A stretch of 64,000 bases of DNA from Hirsutella rhossiliensis (Eukaryota > Ascomycota > Sordariomycetes > Hypocreales > Ophiocordycipitaceae): positions 124,001 to 188,000 of the forward strand of contig NW_025408672.1 in assembly GCF_020360975.1 (NCBI RefSeq), written 5' to 3'. Numbering within the stretch: position 1 is the stretch's first letter; the number at the start of each line of letters is the position of its first letter. Below the pieces are notes generated by a model. It saw nothing but the letters and a program-made list of their open reading frames with translations. It was not told the DNA's origin and searched no databases. Below are positions 1 through 10,444 of this stretch, one piece after another. The translations under genes were made by a program, and so were the position numbers.

Positions 1-3000
1 TGCCTCGATTTTTAACGAGCCTAATTTCCTTCCGTCTTCTTCGAGAGGAAGGAATCTTCTAGGATACGACGTCTAAGCCTACGAGGCTAGTCTAGAAGAA
101 TCAGACTATTAGGCTTATCGAGGAAAAATTCGGTTAATTTATTCTCGAATTCCGACCTATCCTTAGGAAGGAATCTCTCGAGAAGTCAGCTTTCCCTGCT
201 AGGAGGGTAGGATCCAAGGACCCTCTTCTAGCAGCCTAAGGAGACGGCATTCTTTAGCACGCACGACTTAGTCACCCGGGCCCCTTAGCTTTATATAAGC
301 TAGGACAATAACAGGGCGTACGAATACGGGGACCAAAGACCGTCGAATGCGAACACTGCGGCCAAGGAAAGACCAGGAAACGAATTTCTAGACGAACGCC
401 TTTACGGCCGGACTAGCCGTGTAAGGAAATTTAGGTCGATTAGACCGACGTCTCTAGGGATTAGGAAAGCTTCGTTAGGGTGATGTTTTTTATAGACGCT
501 TTTTTAGGGATGGTTTTCCCTTATTTCTTACGGACCTACCTAAGTAAGTATAACTAGTCTGCCTTCCGGGACTTCGTTAACTAGATAAAATCCTACTTTA
601 GCTACGAGGTAAAGAAGATATAGTCTAACGGAGAGCTATTTATAAAGGATATCTTAAATTAGCTTCGAAAAAGGGGCATTTTACCCCTCCCGTTAGCACC
701 GAATACCTAGGCCTAGAACAGAGGGGCAGAAAGATCAGGGGGTGCTATAATAGAAAGGGCCCGTACGATAAGACTTACTGCAAGGCTTCTATACGACCTT
801 TAGAGGGAAGTCGTTGAGACCGCCTATTACCTTCGGAACCGGACCCCTAGAGGGACTACCTAAGGAATAGACTAGAAATCCCCCCTCGAGCTCTTTACGA
901 AGAAGAGGGCCTCGCTAGCCTACCTTCGTGCCTATGGCTATAAGGCATACGCAATGACTGCCGATATACAGCTAAAAAGGAAGAAGAAAAGAAAGCTTAA
1001 TCCGAGAGCCTTTATTGGTTACCTCGTTAGTTATAATTCTACGAATATCTTCCGGATCTAGATTCCTCTTCTACGGAAGGTTATTTCGACTAGGGATATA
1101 ATTTTCAACGAATCTAGCTTCTTCGACGGAAAGAGGGATTAATAGCCCCTCTTACTCTCTTAACGTTAGCTAATTTAGAAGATTTAAATCCCCCCTTCCT
1201 AATAGTCTTAAGAAGAGGTCCTAGACGAGGAAACGGAAGAAGAAACCGACGTCGAAGTAGTAGAGGATAACGCCGACTTCGAGGAAGAAGAAGAAGAGGA
1301 AGCTGCTAGATTAGATGATCTAGACGAAGAAGGAGACTATAGGAAAGCGGTAGAGCTAGAATACGCCTACCTACCTACGCCTCCTCCTACGTAAGAAGAA
1401 GATCTAGAAGCAGCTTTTTAGTTAGTCTTCCCGTCTCGGCCCCTAAGGGGGTGGGAAAGGCACCTCTCTCGAAGGATTACCCGGCTGCCTTTTTATCCCT
1501 GCTTCGAGAAGCAAAGGAAGGTATAGGGCCCGATACGGATACTAAAGAAGACTAATCTCTCCCTTATTTCGATCGTTTTTCCGACTTCTACCTAACGCTA
1601 ATAGAAGACGGTTCCCACGGAGCGTTTATAGCAGGCCGGCTTTTTAAGCTACTATTAGCAAGGAAGGTATATAAAAGAGACCTCCCGGACCTACTAGCAA
1701 ACTAGAAGCAGCTAGAAAAACACCCCTTAAGAGACCAGTTTTTCTAGGCCTAGAAAGACTACCTAGCCTTATATAAAGAAATAGGGTCTTTCGAAGAGGT
1801 CCTTAAGGAAAAGGCAAGAGGAAAACAGGTCCTTAGCTATAAGTGGGTCTTTATCTATAAGACTAATAAACACGGCTTCCTTTAAAAGTGCAAAGCCTAG
1901 CTAGTTATCTATAGGAATTAATAGGAAAAAGGGGATTTACCTACTAAGGCAACTACCCTAGCTAGGATGTCTTTTCGGACCCTTATAGCTATAGCAGCAG
2001 AATTCGACCTCGAGCTCGATTAGATAGATGTAGTTAACGCCTTTATTAACTGCCTACTCGAGGAAGAAGAAGTTATCTATATACGACTTCCTCCTAGTTT
2101 CTAATAGCTAGGAAAGGTTCTACGGCTTAGGAAAGCTCTATACGGACTACGAAGATCACCCCTTCTTTAGCAACAGCATTTAATAGGTTCCCTCGAAGCC
2201 CTAGGCTTTACGAAAGTCCCTTAGGAACCGTATATAATATAGAAGGGTAAAATCACGGTCTTCTTCTACGTCGACGATATTATCTAGGCCTACCCGAAAG
2301 AGGAAGAAGCTGCTGCTAGGGAGGCTATACGAGGCCTGCAATAAAGGTATAAGATAACTAGGCTAGGGGAGCTAAAGTGGTTCCTAGGGATATAAATCCT
2401 TAGGAATAGGTCCTAACGGATAATCTAGCTTACCTAAGACGCCTATATCGATAAGGTCGCTTATAAATTCCTCCTTAATTCCCTCGATAAGAAGCTTCCC
2501 TCTACGCCTATATTAGACGAAGAGCTTTTACTTAATCCGTCCTTTTAAGCTAGGGAGCAAGGGAAACACTAATATTAATAGAAGGTAGGCTCCCTGCTTT
2601 TTTTAGCTATTTCTACTAGACCGGATATCTCTTTTACGGTCTCCCGGCTAGCTAGGCATAACTAGAATCCTAGCCCTAGGCATTAAGAAGCAGCAGATAG
2701 AGCTATCCTTTATCTCTATTTAACGAGATTATATAGTCTGCGCCTAGGAGGGCAGGGAAGGAAATAAGCTGCCGAAATCTTCCTTTATTCGAGCGATTCG
2801 TCCTTTACGGACAATTCCTTAGATAGAAAGAGCTTATAGGGGTATATTATATCCCTTTTTAGAGGAACTATTGCTTAGAGAGCTTCGAAATAAGCTACCG
2901 TTACTATATTAAGCACGGAGGCAGAGCTACTAGCTCTTTTAGAAGCGTTAAAAGAAGCGATTTTCCTTAGCCGGCTACTAATATCGTTACGACTGTAAAT

Positions 3001-4100
3001 TCCGACCCTATTAGCTATAGAATGCGATAACACGCAGACTATACGAATTCTTACGGAAAACAGTAAGTTATCGACCCGGCTACGGCATATCGATATTTAC
3101 TAGCATTAGTTACGCTAAGAGGTCTAAAGGGGACTTATTTCCGTCCGTTAGGTTCTAACGGCATTAATAAAAGCCGACGGTCTTACGAAGCCCCTGCCGA
3201 AGTAGAAGCTAGCTATCTTTTTATAGTAAATTAGGCTAGAAGACGTTCGAGAGAAGCTATCCTTAGAAGCCCGCCTTAAGAGTCTACGAGAGGAGCTAAT
3301 AGCACGTAGGAGGAAGGAGACGTCTATAGCCGAAGAGAGGAATTAGGACTTGTCCTAGAGGAGGGCCCCTAGCTTAATTAGGACTTATTCTTCTTAGGCC
3401 CCCTTTTAGGGACTTATCTCAGAGAAGCCCCCTTCTTATAGGACTTAATTTCCTCCTAAGGCCCCTTTCCTAAAGTAGGTCTAAAAGAGCCCGGGGCTAA
3501 AACCCGGATTTCTCGAGTAGGGGATAAGTATAGACTAAGACCTCCTCTATACGCTCACCGGCCTAGGTATTTAGCTTTACCCTTTCTATAAGGGCAGGCT
3601 ATAGCTAAGGGGGTGTGTCGCGAAGCGTGGCCTGATTTCGCAGTTCTCGGAGATATCCCTTAGCACGAGGGACCTAGGAAGCTAAAAACACCCGGTGTAG
3701 AAAAAGGAAGAAGGAGCTAAAAAGAGGTATAGAAAGGAGGGTGGGGGCAAGAGGGGAAGTAGAAGTGGCGATGGCTTCCTATAGAGGTGGCGAGAGATAA
3801 GACGGATGTGCCGGCAACGGCTAGAAAGGAAGGGAAAAATCGGCAAAAAGCTCGGTAGTTAAAAGGACATTAGTAGCTTCTTTAAGCAGGATCTTCTTTG
3901 TCAATTGAGATGCTAGACGGGTATAAAGAGGGACGTTGGATAGAGGAAAGAAGGAGAATCAAGGCAATATAACAATCACTCCCCTACCGCAATTGCTGCT
4001 CCCGTAAGAATCAAATCTCTCTGCCCTGCCTGTCCGACCCCTTACTTCCAATTTCACCTTCGTGCATTTTCATGCACTTCTCGCATCTCTCTTCGCGAGA
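1..4100 (+). mobile_element. Ty1/Copia retrotransposon A1, 3' part, RIP-inactivated
   Basis: This is the 3' part of a Copia-type LTR retrotransposon; its 5' end lies outside the window. Reading plus-strand frames through many TAG/TAA stops shows an integrase tail (about 900-1,140), reverse transcriptase (about 1,800-2,420, with the YVDDI catalytic motif near 2,267-2,285 and an ALYGLRRSP-like segment near 2,130), and RNase H (about 2,600-3,230). A polypurine run (AAGGGGG) directly precedes the LTR at 3,616. Nearly every stop is where a CAG, CAA or TGG codon is expected, and CpA/TpG are almost absent while CpG remains, as RIP produces. The same element recurs inverted at 9,968-16,250. It cannot encode a working protein. 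Confidence 0.9.
3616..4100 (+). repeat. 3' LTR of Copia A1
   Basis: The 485-bp LTR begins TGTCGCGAAG and ends CTTCGCGAGA. It matches, in reverse complement, the two LTRs of element A2 (9,968-10,444 and 15,774-16,250). The first ~250 bp are RIP-mutated, but from about 3,870 to the end CA and TG dinucleotides are common, so the mutation load drops inside the LTR. Confidence 0.88.
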
Positions 4101-4198
4101 TGTCGGAAGACGCGGTTGTCAGTCATATGTGTCAATTGCAGCGCACCTGTCGGAGCGCGTTCTACTTTTGCCTACGTAGCGCAATGGTCTTCGCGACA
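4101..4198. repeat. Short LTR-like repeat, copy 1
   Basis: This 98-bp repeat runs from TGTCGGAAGAC to GTCTTCGCGACA, so its ends are imperfect inverted repeats. A second copy at 16,696-16,795 is about 90% identical and has a clean 5-bp target duplication. This copy abuts the LTR of A1 directly and no target duplication is visible. It carries few RIP-type changes, as expected for a repeat too short for RIP to recognise. Confidence 0.8.
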
Positions 4199-6007
4199 AT
4201 CTTAGCTAGGACTAAACCGCGATAGCTATAAAGATACTACTAAACGAAGTTAAGAGCGTTAGTAAGATCGGTAGGCGACGTAAGGCGGGGACGCTTTAGG
4301 GCGGGCTCGGCGCTAGGAGAACTACCGGGCTATAGCTCGGCGTTAGAGGGAGACGCGGTTAGCTCCCGAGCTAGCTCTATAATAGCCGTAAGCATAGATA
4401 CCTTAGCCTTAGCCTTAGATAAGGCCTTAGACGCGGCTACTACCTTACCCTTACCTTTACCCTTCCCCTTATCGATAGGGACTAGGGCTAGAACGGGCCT
4501 AGTAAGACTAGTAAGATTAAAACCGCTATCCTCTACGTTAGGGCCGTTGCTAGTAATAGGATAGAAATAGTTAGCGAGATTATTAACCGCTATAAGAGTC
4601 TTCTAGGTAATTAAGAGTAACTTAGGCCCGACCTAAGCTAGGGTCTTAATAGCGTCGCTAAACTTACTTAAGTGCTTCTTTAAGGACTTATATATATAGC
4701 GGGTATTATTTATAAAATAGGTAAAAGCTAATATAAGCGTCTTTATATTCTTAGCGACTATAGCTAGACTAGGGGCAGACTCGCCTAACGCGCCCTTACC
4801 CTTAGTAGCGGGGGCCTTCCGACTAGCGCGAATATAAGTTTCTAGAGTAGTATAATAAAGGCGCTCCTATACTAAACCCTTAATAAAGGGAAGGGCTATT
4901 AACCTTAGACTATACTTAGTAAAGGGTACTAGCGGCCTCCTCGCCCTCGGAGGTAATCTAGACTATAGATTAGTACCGAACTTAGATAGTACTATAGTAG
5001 GAAGGGGTTACTTACTTAGTAATAAGACTAGTTAAAGTTAGCGTAAGCGATATACGCTTTAGCCTTTATAGCTATTAAAGTTAGTAAAAATACTAAAAGT
5101 AAGACTAACCTAAGATAAAGCTAGGATTAATATATATAAGACTAGTTCTAATAGCTAGTAAAGGACTTATAAGTAAGCTTATTAGTAAGACGCCCGATAT
5201 ACGTAAAATATAGGATAGAGCGCTCTAATCCTACTACTATAGCGACTTTCTTATAAGGAGGGGGTTTTAAAGGAGGCGAGCCGCTACTACCTAAGTTAGC
5301 TTCCTAGTTAGATATAGCAACGCGACGACGAGCGAACTAGATATAGTGCTAAGGAGACCTAGAGTTATAGAAATAAGGCAGGCGAGGTAGTAGTTAAGCT
5401 TACGAAAGAGATAGATAATAGAGGGATAGGAGGAGGTATATATAAAACTAAGGGGGGAGGGTAGGTATATATAAGCGCGAGCTAGGCGCGCGTAATTAAT
5501 AACTACGAGATAGAGGGTAAATATAAGCCGCCGCGCCCTTAATTAGGAAGTCGCGTAGCTAGATAGGAACCGATTTATAATTAATAGAGCCGGCCGACCG
5601 AATTTCGATTAGCCGGCCCTACCTAGGAGCGACCTATACTAGCGTCCGGCCTAGTAACCGGATATTACCTGCCCTACTAACTAACGGACCGATAAGCTAA
5701 CGCGACCGCGGCTACGCGGCTACGACGTAGGAGCTAAGGTAAATAAAGGCGCCCGCGAGTTAGGCCCCTAGAGAGAGACTACTGCCTATAACCCTAGGCC
5801 TAGGCTAGCGAGCCCGGGCCGCGGCCGCTTAGGATAGTAGCGGCTATAGCCTAAGAGGGCCTACGCCGAGACGCGATTTCGCGGGAAGAGCCCGCGGTAG
5901 CTAGCGTAAATTTCCTATATATTACTACTACGACCTCGTTTAAGGCGGACCTATACTAAAAGAGGGGAGGGTTTTCCCCTAAGTACTTTAGTTTTTCCCT
6001 CCTATTT
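4199..6007. repeat. RIP-degraded repeat of unknown class
   Basis: This stretch is strongly depleted in CpA/TpG, so it is or was repeated DNA. On the minus strand about 4,210-4,930 reads as a damaged coding segment with a basic Lys/Gly repeat (KGKGKGKGK near 4,450-4,470) and an Ala/Lys-rich stretch, which could be a gag-like protein. No catalytic domain is visible. About 5,500-5,900 is GC-rich and keeps many CpG sites. I cannot assign it to a family. It separates Copia A1 from the truncated left end of Copia D. Confidence 0.5.
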
Positions 6008-6733
6008 AATATTAAAGTTCTAGATACCTCTAGCTAGGTCCCTAGCCTAATCTTAATAATAATATAGTATAGATTCTTAATTACCTTAATAAAGAATTTA
6101 GAAGCTATATTATAAATATTATATAGAGCCTTAGGTATAATTCTATACCGTTTACCCTTAAATCCCTAATAGCTAGTCTTTTAGACGAAGCTAGAAGAAT
6201 AGAGGATATAGATAAATCTTTAGAGAAAGCCTTCTTAATATAAAGGAAGCCTTAGAAATCCTATAAAAGTTCTATAGATACTCCTTATTATAAGGAATAT
6301 AAAAAACCAGGGCATTTTATAGTAAATTACTATAAATTATACCTAAATAAGGCTCCTACCTATTAGGTTTTAAATAAAGGAAAAAAAGATAATAAGACTT
6401 AAATTTCTAAGAAGAGAAAATCTTCTTTTTCTTTTCCTTCTTCTTCTAAAAAGAAATTCCCTTCTAGTAGTATTTCTACTACTAATAAAAGAAGGAAGGC
6501 TCGAATTATAAAGCTAGAGTCTAATTTAAACGATAGTAATAAGGTCTTAAATATAGCTTTATAAGAAAATATAGACCTAGATATCGACCTTATAGACCTT
6601 TCTAGGGCTCCGACCCCTATATAAACGTCTAAGGATTTAGAGGTAATTTTAACCTCTATAAATACCCCTATAATAGAATCTAATAAAGACTCTCTTTTAG
6701 GACCTTTAAAAGCCTTAATTCCTAGAATAAAGG
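6008..6733 (+). mobile_element. Copia D, left fragment (gag C-terminus)
   Basis: This is the left remnant of Copia element D, split from its main part by Gypsy C. RIP-stopped plus-strand frames show a gag C-terminal region resembling the LTR-gag pattern SLIASLLDEARR (about 6,150-6,200). A zinc-knuckle relic follows (KKPGHFIVNYY, about 6,303-6,336), then a Lys/Ser-rich linker. The frame resumes after 27,216 with a protease-like NTRAT motif. No 5' LTR or gag N-terminus is present, so the element is truncated near 6,008. The last five bases, AAAGG (6,729-6,733), are the target duplication of Gypsy C. Confidence 0.78.
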
Positions 6734-6990
6734 TATAAGGGAACACGTATTATAGTACGATTAGTTAGGTAATAGAGATAGCTAGAGGTACTACGCTATA
6801 TATATTATAATCTCTTTATTATAAGACTAAAGCTTATAAGAAGAAGGATTTTTCCTCTTTAGTTAGAGTAGCGAGAGGTCTATAATATATAAGCGGGGTA
6901 GGCACGATTCCCTGCTAATACCCTACCGATATATTAATACTATATACCTAAGTACTTTATTAGCCTATACCTCTTAGTAGCGTTCTTATA
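6734..6990 (-). repeat. Left (3') LTR of Gypsy C
   Basis: This 257-bp direct repeat starts TATAAGGGAA and ends GTTCTTATA, equivalent to TG...CA ends after RIP. It differs from the right LTR mainly by C/T and G/A transitions, as expected from RIP acting on each copy. Confidence 0.88.
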
Positions 6991-7370
6991 ATTATCTCCC
7001 CTCTTATATAGACGTCTTAGCTATATCTTTAATATATATTACTTTCGCTATACTATATATATTCGGTTAAGAAGAGAGGTAGTTTCGGTTATATATCGCG
7101 CGTATACGCCTATATAAGTATACGTTAGTCTACGCTCTATAACGTTAATAGTTATTATACTAGCGGTAGCTACCGAGCAACCGTTGCGGTGTCGCCTATA
7201 TATCGGCCGCGTAACTATAATATAAAGAGCGTGTATATATATCTCCTACTTCTTCTATTTTCATTTCTTCTTTAACTCTTCCGCCTACGATTACTATAGA
7301 GTTTTATACCTTTTTTTATTAATCCCTTATACCTTTTTATATTACTTTTTATCGACGATTTATTAACGAT

Positions 7371-8066
7371 AATACCTTTTACGCCGAAGAAGATAAAGAA
7401 CTATAACGCCGATTTCCTATGCTATATACGAGAGTAGGTAGTAGCGGGTTCGCCCTTAAAGCGTAAGCGATCGGCCTAGAAGTCTCGTAGCGACGCTAGT
7501 TCCCCCTTAGCGAAGAAAGCTAAGAAAGGTATAGGGGAATCCTAGTCCTAGGAGACTTCTAGTCTAGAACCTAACGTTAGCGAGGGTCGTGCCCTTATTA
7601 CCCCGCTAAATACCCTAGCTCCGGCTATTAATAAGCCTACCTCTACGGGCTAGGAAACTTATAAGTCTATTACCCCTATTAGCGATACTAATACTAGCGA
7701 GGAGATCGTGCCTAGGCGCTCCTAGGTAAGTGCTAATAACCTAGCTACTCCGTCTTAATAGGGCGGCTCTAGCTAATAGGAGATTATTGCCTAGGCCGCT
7801 CCTTAGAATAAGTAGGCCGATATTAACGACGAGGCCTAGCCGAATAAGGGCTAAGACTATCCTAATACCTAGCTAAACGAGGGCTAAGATAACGATAACG
7901 GTAATAATAGAGACGGCCGCGATCCGACTCCTCCTACCGACGAACCTAAGAACGGCGGCGCTAAAGACGAGGGCACCTAAGCGGCGGCACGAGGCGGTCG
8001 CGCTCCTACGAAGAAGCGCACCCGATCTAAGGCTAAAGCCCGCCTAGTTAGGGCCTATAGGGTTAT
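7371..8066 (+). pseudogene. Antisense extra ORF of Gypsy C, N-terminal part
   Basis: This plus-strand frame runs opposite to the Gypsy gag-pol. It begins near 7,371 at an ATA where an ATG is expected after RIP and encodes a hydrophilic protein. An N-terminal basic segment (LKRKRSA, then KKAKKG) is followed by a long low-complexity region rich in Gln (now TAG), Asn, Asp and Pro, and then a second basic patch (KKRTRSKAKAR) near 8,010-8,045. The frame runs into the Copia B target site (GTTAT, 8,062-8,066) and continues in phase at 20,742. The only stops are TAG/TAA at RIP-type positions. I do not recognise the family. Its layout suggests a nucleic-acid-binding accessory protein, which is inference. 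Confidence 0.6.
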
Positions 8067-8763
8067 TATAAGAATATACCCTTATATTCCTATTTTACTA
8101 TTATAAAGAAATAATAGGTATAGGGAGGCTTTATAGAATAAGCTAGTAAAAAGAGGCTCTATAATACAGTCTAAGGGAATAACCCTTAAAAGACAAAGAC
8201 CTCTACTAGATAACTATACCTTCCTTTAGGAAAGGCGGGTTAGGATAAGCCTATCCTTATAAACAAAAATATGTATAAAATGCATAGGTTAATTACGAGT
8301 AGAACGGATACCCTATTGCCTATTTTAGCCTAGCGGTTCCAAAGATATCCGCGATACGAGAATAGGTAGGGCATAGAACATTCTAGTTAAATCCACTACT
8401 TATGCTAGAACCCATAGTCTTACGTTAACTATCACGCTATAATCAGACCCCCTACTAAGATAGGAAGATATACTATAGATAGAGCTTTTTAAGCACTATA
8501 GAATGTGCTAAAAAGCTGACTAATTGGTCTACTAGTAGGCGAGCAATGGTCTATAATAGACAAAGGATTTCCCTGGGAGTAGTAGATAGAATAAGCAAGT
8601 TAGCAAGCATCTTTTACAACGCTATTCTTTTAATATATTATTCAGCCCCTTATATGCTCGTTATAAATTCCGGACGAAATCCTACCCTATACTCCTTCGA
8701 CCGATCTTTCCGCTTACGTTATCGATTACCCGATTCTGCGCTTATTGCTTATACTTTCTTATA
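8067..8763 (+). repeat. 5' LTR of Copia B
   Basis: This 697-bp LTR starts TATAAGAATA and ends TTTCTTATA. It is close to identical to 20,040-20,736, with differences mostly C/T and G/A transitions. It is less depleted of CA/TG than the internal region. Confidence 0.9.
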
Positions 8764-8775
8764 GGTTATAAGCCC
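8764..8775 (+). promoter_or_regulatory. Primer-binding site of Copia B (half-tRNA type)
   Basis: GGTTATAAGCCC sits at the end of the 5' LTR. Undoing one RIP-type change gives GGTTATGAGCCC, the complement of the anticodon stem-loop of initiator tRNA-Met (GGGCTCATAACC). Drosophila copia and yeast Ty5 use an initiator-tRNA fragment as primer in this way. Confidence 0.7.
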
Positions 8776-8869
8776 GGCTTCTCTATAAGTCGGGTAATAA
8801 CTTCGAAAAATCTTCGAAATTCTAATACTAACTATACGACCTCGAATTATCTAAAATAGGCTCTAGGGA

Positions 8870-9967
8870 TAAGTTCGAATTTACTAAACTTAAGGGTAGT
8901 TCTAACTATACCTTCTAGGCTATTCGAATATAGGCTCTTCTAGTTAGAGAGAAGCTTTCTACTACTATATAGTAAGAAAATTACTCGAAAATAGAAGAAG
9001 CACTTGCTTTGATTTTTCTTCGTATTAAAGATGGTCCTTTAACTTAAATAAAGCATATAACAAATGCTAAAGAGGCGTAGGATAGGTTAAAAAACCTATA
9101 TAACCCTATTTCCTTTACCTCGAATTACCTACTTATAAAGGAGCTTTTTAATACTTCGGTAGGGGATTTCGAATCCTTAGAAGGCTACCTAAATAAGGTA
9201 AAAGAGGTATTCGAAGAGCTAAAAGCACGGAATATTATAATTCCGGAAGTGGTTATTATAGCTTGGATTTTAAATAGCCTTTCGGGCTCGTTTTCTAGCT
9301 ATATAACTAATATAACGTAAGCTCTTCGAAATAACTCGGAAGCTTTTAATCTAAAGTCTCTCTCTAGTAGTCTTATAGACGAATTTAAGAGGACTAAGTC
9401 TCTAGAAAATCCTCCTAAGCAGGCTTTCTTTACTAAGAAGCCCTAGAAAAAGACAAAAATTGCATTATAATGCACTTACTATAAGAGGAAAGGGCATCTA
9501 GTTAAAGATTGCTACTATCTTTACCCGGAAAAGGCCCTTAAAGGCTTTTCTAAAATTTTTAAAAATTAAAAGAAAGGAATACCTTCTAAGAGGCCTAGAA
9601 AACCTTCTATAGAAGGAAATCCTATCGAATTAGACTCTTACGTCGATAAGAAGACGAAAAAACCCTCTTCTCTATATATATCAGAAGTAGAAAAAATAGA
9701 AATCGATAATTAAACGGACGAAGAACCGGAAATCGATTTTTCTATTCCTCCTCCTACCCCCGGAGGCTATAAAAGCTCCGAAGAAGAAGCAGAGGTATAT
9801 ATCTCTTCGAATATCCCTAAAAAAGCCGTATTTAATAATAGGCAAATAGGACCTTTAAATTCCTCTCGAATTAAAGACCTTATATATAAGGTAAAAGAGA
9901 AGGAAATCCCTTATAAAACCTTAGAGAATGGAAATTTCTATAATTTTATATACGATACCGGTGCTAC
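8870..9967 (+). pseudogene. Copia B gag and protease start
   Basis: This RIP-stopped frame resembles a Copia gag of the UBN2/Retrotran_gag type: an N-terminal helical region (about 8,870-9,400), a zinc knuckle relic (CTYYKRKGHLVKDCYY, about 9,470-9,515), and a Lys/Pro/Glu-rich linker. It reaches the aspartic protease motif DTGAT at 9,952-9,966, where it is cut by the A2 insertion. On the other side (16,256 onward) the frame resumes as RHIVSEKKF and continues with protease sequence. Confidence 0.8.
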
Positions 9968-10444
9968 TCTCGCGAAGAGAGATACGAGAAGTGCATATAA
10001 AATGCACGAAGGTAAAAGTAGAAGTAAGGGGTCGGACAGGCAGGGTAGAGATATTTAGATCTTACGGGGGCAGCAATTATAGTAGGGGAGTGATTATTAT
10101 ATTGCCTTTATTGTCCTTCTTTCCTTTATCTAACGCCCCTCTTTATACCTATCTAGCATCTTAATTAATAAAGAAGATCCTGCTTAAAGAAGCTACTAAT
10201 GTCCCTTTAACTACCGAGCTTTTTGCCGGTTTTTCTCCTCCTTTCTAGCCGTTGCCGGTATATCCGTCTTATCTCTCGCTACCTCTATAGGAAGCTATCG
10301 CTACTTCTGCTTCCCCTTATGCCCCTACCCTCCTCTCTACACCTCCTTTTAGCTCCTTCCTTAAAACCTGTTTTTTAGCTTCCTAGGTCCCTCGTGCTAA
10401 GGGATATCTCTAAGAACTGCGAAATTAGGCCACGCTTCGCGACA
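9968..10444 (-). repeat. Left (3') LTR of Copia A2
   Basis: This 477-bp LTR reads in element sense TGTCGCGAAG...CTTCGCGAGA. The visible differences from the right LTR are essentially all transitions, consistent with RIP rather than ordinary drift. Confidence 0.9.

Noticed and set aside
8546..8764. 72-codon open frame
   Set aside because: It lies wholly inside the 5' LTR of Copia B and matches no protein.
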